DNA from: Flavobacterium tyrosinilyticum
Lineage (GTDB): Bacteria > Bacteroidota > Bacteroidia > Flavobacteriales > Flavobacteriaceae
DNA length: 64,000 nucleotides
Direction of reading: 5' to 3'
Assembly: GCF_023656565.1 (NCBI RefSeq)
Contig: NZ_JAMOKG010000002.1
Coordinates: 750,030 to 814,029 of the forward strand
The first letter of the stretch is position 1; each line of letters opens with the position of its first letter. The notes below the pieces were generated by a model, which made no database searches, had not been told where the DNA came from, and saw only the letters and a list, made by a program, of their open reading frames with translations. Positions 61,056 to 64,000 of this stretch are shown in pieces. A program made the translations under genes and the position numbers.

Positions 61056-61979
61056 ATGTCGCAAGAGATAGAAGATCGGATTGAGAAACTGCCTGTGGTG
61101 CGGACTTTAGCCCGACTTTTGAAGAAAATAAAACTGCCTTGGCTGGAAGGATTTTCATTGTACGATTTATTAGAAATGTACACCATCGGGATTATTGATG
61201 GAGCTTTTTCGTATCATGCAAGTGCGGTTTCTTTTAGCTTTTTTATGGCTTTATTTCCTTTTGCGCTGTTTATTTTAAACTTAATTCCGTTTATTCCTAT
61301 AGACAATTTTCAGGAAGATTTTTTGCAGTTTGTGCAACAGAGTGTTCCTCCGAATACGTTTGATGCTATTAGTAAAATCATCAGCGATATCTTAAATAAT
61401 AGTCACTCAGGATTGTTATCGTCAGGTTTTTTGCTTTCGATATTCTTAATGGCAAATGGTATTAATGGAATTCTAAGCGGTTTTGAATCTTCCAAACATG
61501 TTTTTGATAAACGCGGTTTTTTTAGACAATATCTAGTTGCGCTTGCGATCTCTATTGTTATGACTGTTATTCTGTTTGTAACAGTAGCAACAATTGTGGT
61601 TTTCGAGGTATTTATTCAAAAAACGATAATTCAGGATGTACTGAGTGATAGAATTCCGTTGATCATTTTAGGAAGATATCTGTTTGTTGTTTTAATGATC
61701 TTGATAACATCTTCAATATTATTGCGTTATGGTACAAAACAGTATAATAAAGTGCCTTTTATAAGCATTGGTTCTGTTTTTACAACGGTCTTAATTGTTA
61801 TATCTTCATTCTTTTTTGGGATTTGGGTTATAAAATTTTCAAAATACAATGAACTTTATGGTTCAATTGGGACATTATTAATTCTAATGTTTTATATTTG
61901 GATAAACTGTATGATTCTGCTTTTAGGGTTCGAATTGAATGCTTCTATCAGAAAATTAAAACAAAAAAAAGAAAAATAA
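61056..61979 (+). CDS. YihY/BrkB-family inner-membrane protein
   Basis: 307 residues with about six transmembrane helices. SYHASAVSFSFFMALFPFAL, FLLSIFLMANGINGILSGFE and YGSIGTLLILMFYIWINCMI are family landmarks. The older RNase BN label for this family is wrong for most members; the real role is unknown. It overlaps no gene and is one base from the DUF2147 gene, so they are cotranscribed. Confidence 0.88.
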   Translation: MSQEIEDRIEKLPVVRTLARLLKKIKLPWLEGFSLYDLLEMYTIGIIDGAFSYHASAVSFSFFMALFPFALFILNLIPFIPIDNFQEDFLQFVQQSVPPNTFDAISKIISDILNNSHSGLLSSGFLLSIFLMANGINGILSGFESSKHVFDKRGFFRQYLVALAISIVMTVILFVTVATIVVFEVFIQKTIIQDVLSDRIPLIILGRYLFVVLMILITSSILLRYGTKQYNKVPFISIGSVFTTVLIVISSFFFGIWVIKFSKYNELYGSIGTLLILMFYIWINCMILLLGFELNASIRKLKQKKEK

Positions 61980-61980
61980 T

Positions 61981-62409
61981 ATGAAAAATTTGATGCTAAC
62001 TATCGGAGTGTTCTTCTTTGCGCTGACCATGCAAAGTCAAAGTGTAATTGGAAAATGGAAAACAATTGACGATGAAACAGGAGAAGCTAAATCTATAGTA
62101 GAAATCTATGAGAAATCAGGAAAAATATATGGTAAAGTAGTAGATATCCTTCGCGACAGCCACAAAAAAGATGTTTGTGTAAAGTGTGATGGAGCCGAAA
62201 AAAATAAGCCAATTTTAGGTATGGTAATCATGAATGGTCTTAAGAAAGATGGTTCAGAGTATAATGGAGGAACAATTTTGGATCCTACAAGTGGTAAAAA
62301 GTATAAATGTTATGTTACTTTAGAATCTGCAGACAAATTAAAACTTCGCGGTTATGTTGGGATTTCTTTGATGGGAAGAACGCAATATTGGACCAGAGTA
62401 AAAAACTAA
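61981..62409 (+). CDS. Exported DUF2147 protein
   Basis: 142 residues, signal peptide (LTIGVFFFALTMQSQ). VIGKWKTIDDETGEAKSIVE and LKLRGYVGISLMGRTQYWTR are DUF2147 landmarks, a lipocalin-like beta-barrel. A DVCVKCDGAEKNKPILGM motif has two Cys three residues apart. Starts 1 base after YihY; the beta-lactamase gene follows 10 bases downstream. Function unknown. Confidence 0.85.
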   Translation: MKNLMLTIGVFFFALTMQSQSVIGKWKTIDDETGEAKSIVEIYEKSGKIYGKVVDILRDSHKKDVCVKCDGAEKNKPILGMVIMNGLKKDGSEYNGGTILDPTSGKKYKCYVTLESADKLKLRGYVGISLMGRTQYWTRVKN

Positions 62410-62419
62410 TTAAAATATA

Positions 62420-63178
62420 ATGCGAAAAATTGCTTCAATAATTTTATTCTTAGTTATGGTTTCAAATAGCTTTGGACAATCTAAGAACTCGCCATTACAA
62501 ATAAGTCATCTTACGGGTGACTTTTATGTTTATAAAACTTTTAACGAATACAAAGGGGTAAAGATTTCTGCTAATGCTATGTATGTCGTTACAAAAGAAG
62601 GTGTTGTTCTTTTTGATGCTCCATGGGATAAAACGCAGTTTCAGCCTTTATTGGATAGTATTGAAGCAAAACACAATAAAAAGGTAGTGATGGTTTTTGC
62701 AACGCATTCGCATGAAGATCGCGCGGGTGGATTGGATTTTTATAGAAAAAAAGGAATTAAAACCTACTCAGGTAAATTGACAGATGAAATCCTTAATGGG
62801 AATAAAGAAGGAAGAGCAGAATTTGTAATTCCAGATGATGCGACTTTTACAGTTGGGCAATATAATTTTGAAGTGTATTATCCAGGTAAAGGCCATGCAC
62901 CAGATAATATTGTAGTTTGGTTTGGGAGAGAGAAAATTCTTTATGGAGGTTGTTTTATAAAGAGTGTTGAAGCACAAGATTTAGGGTATTTAGGCGATGC
63001 TGATGTTAAGGAATGGGAGAAATCCATAAAAAAAGTTCAGTCAAAATTTAAGAATCCGAAGTTTGTTATTCCGGGGCACGATGGAGGAACGACAAATGAA
63101 TCTGTTGAGCATACTTTAAAGCTGATTCAGGATTATAATCTTTCAAATGACACTTCCTCTAAATCAGGTCAGAAATAA
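62420..63178 (+). CDS. Subclass B1 metallo-beta-lactamase (JOHN-1-like)
   Basis: Zn2+-dependent beta-lactamase, periplasmic (signal peptide to about 19, FLVMVSNSFGQ). All B1 ligands are present: Zn1 site H96, H98 and H159; Zn2 site D100, C178 and H220 (motifs THSHEDRAGG, GKGHAPDN, YGGCFIKS, IPGHDGG). 252 residues is normal. The opening and overall pattern resemble the chromosomal JOHN-1 enzyme of F. johnsoniae. Members hydrolyse penicillins, cephalosporins and carbapenems. It is the last gene of a YihY-DUF2147-bla run. Confidence 0.92.
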   Translation: MRKIASIILFLVMVSNSFGQSKNSPLQISHLTGDFYVYKTFNEYKGVKISANAMYVVTKEGVVLFDAPWDKTQFQPLLDSIEAKHNKKVVMVFATHSHEDRAGGLDFYRKKGIKTYSGKLTDEILNGNKEGRAEFVIPDDATFTVGQYNFEVYYPGKGHAPDNIVVWFGREKILYGGCFIKSVEAQDLGYLGDADVKEWEKSIKKVQSKFKNPKFVIPGHDGGTTNESVEHTLKLIQDYNLSNDTSSKSGQK

Positions 63179-63201
63179 TAACTGACTTATAATAAAAATC
63201 C

Positions 63202-64000
63202 ATGCATTTCATTGAAGTTATTTTACCGCTTTCTTTAGCTAAGACATTTACATACCGAATTTCTGAAGCCGAATTTCATTTCATAAAAAAAGGAATGCGT
63301 GTTGCTGTGCCATTTGGTAAAAGCAAAATATATACAGCGCTTGTTCTGGATGTTCATGAAAATGCTCCAACATTATACGAAGCTAAAGAAATCCATCAAA
63401 TTTTAGATGAAGTACCCATTGCGACCGAAATCCAGATTAAACACTGGCTTTGGGTTGCGAACTATTATATGTGCGGAATTGGAGATGTGTATCGAGGCGC
63501 ATTTCCGAGTGGATTATTGTTGGAAAGTGAAACAATCATTTCGCACAAACCTGATGTTGTGGTAAATGACAGCGAACTTTCTGATGATGAATTCTTGATT
63601 TATGAAGCGCTACATCATCAAAGTTCATTAAAGATTCAGGAGATTACTTCGATTTTAAATAAAAAGAATATACTTCCAATTCTGCAAAAACTAATCGCGA
63701 AAGATATTATTTTTTTGGATGAAGAAATAAAAGAAACATACAAGCCAAAATTGGTTCGCTATGTTAAATTGCATTCAAAATACGAATCGGATAATGGCTT
63801 GGCTGGATTACTCGAAGTACTGAAAAGCGCTAATAAACAGAAAGAAATTGTTTTAAATTATTTTCAGTTAAATGCTTCTGAGAAAAAGCCTATTACGGTC
63901 AAAAAACTTACGGAAGTTTCAAATGTAACAGCAGCAGTTGTAAAGGCTTTAGTTGAAAAAGAAATTTTCGAAGAATATTATTTGCAGCATGATCGTGTTA
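63202..64000 (+). CDS. priA: Primosomal protein N' (PriA helicase), 5' part only
   Basis: Replication-restart helicase. ATG at 63202 (MHFIEVILPLSLAKTFTYRI) opens a frame with no stop to the window edge (266 codons and one base). The N-terminal DNA-binding domain is seen: PFGKSKIYTALVLDV and WVANYYMCGIGDVYRGAFPS. The helicase motifs lie beyond the window. Confidence 0.9.
   Translation, partial: MHFIEVILPLSLAKTFTYRISEAEFHFIKKGMRVAVPFGKSKIYTALVLDVHENAPTLYEAKEIHQILDEVPIATEIQIKHWLWVANYYMCGIGDVYRGAFPSGLLLESETIISHKPDVVVNDSELSDDEFLIYEALHHQSSLKIQEITSILNKKNILPILQKLIAKDIIFLDEEIKETYKPKLVRYVKLHSKYESDNGLAGLLEVLKSANKQKEIVLNYFQLNASEKKPITVKKLTEVSNVTAAVVKALVEKEIFEEYYLQHDRV

Overview
The window is chromosomal DNA from a member of the Bacteroidota, almost certainly a Flavobacterium close to F. 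johnsoniae. The signs are very AT-rich sequence, several good TAnnTTTG -7 promoter elements, a SusC/SusD pair, flavobacterial gene neighbourhoods (clpS-prmA-tpiA, folP-DUF1599-DoxX), and a subclass B1 metallo-beta-lactamase that resembles the JOHN-1 type. I see no rRNA or tRNA gene, IS element, prophage or CRISPR array.

Layout. 1-8.4 kb: a truncated DUF421 membrane protein, D-Ala-D-Ala ligase, a PASTA protein with a pseudouridine synthase, a lipoprotein bracketed by two MITE-like repeats, a double-ABC ATPase, and a DUF1398/ThuA/sulfurtransferase cluster. 8.5-14.1 kb: small secreted or housekeeping proteins (alpha/beta hydrolase, thioesterase, TlpA thioredoxin, SRPBCC protein, two unknown exported proteins). 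14.1-22.8 kb: dnaK, then a two-gene ATPase/putative nuclease cassette between two identical 30-bp copies of the dnaK terminator, then corA, pta and ackA. 22.8-37.7 kb: a polysaccharide utilisation locus (PUL). It holds a membrane-bound LuxR-type sensor-regulator, SusC, SusD, a GH144 endo-beta-1,2-glucanase, a secreted esterase, a GH3 beta-glucosidase, a glycerophosphodiester phosphodiesterase and a GH43-like protein with discoidin and FN3 domains. 37.9-46.4 kb: an M28 peptidase, a Coq4-like protein, a YiiX-like hydrolase, kdsA, and an operon pairing a sterol-desaturase-type (alkylglycerol monooxygenase-like) protein with a YhhN/lysoplasmalogenase-type protein. 46-54.5 kb: clpS, prmA, tpiA, a thioredoxin lipoprotein, a DoxX-type protein, DUF1599, folP and rlmH. 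54.6-64 kb: a secreted adenosine deaminase, GNAT/OsmC/pirin operon, AlkC-like glycosylase, nadC, YihY, DUF2147, the metallo-beta-lactamase and the start of priA.

How the genes work together. The PUL can be read as one pathway: SusC/D import glucan, GH144 cuts beta-1,2-glucan, GH3 releases glucose, and the phosphodiesterase and esterase could strip phosphoglycerol and acyl substituents. That combination would suit osmoregulated periplasmic glucans of other bacteria, but the substrate is an inference. pta-ackA form the acetate/acetyl-CoA branch.

Intergenic DNA is unusually rich in dispersed palindromic and tandem repeats of at least eight kinds. The strongest candidate for an undescribed system is the ATPase/nuclease cassette at 16.4-18.1 kb, which looks like a compact defence module inserted at the dnaK terminator.
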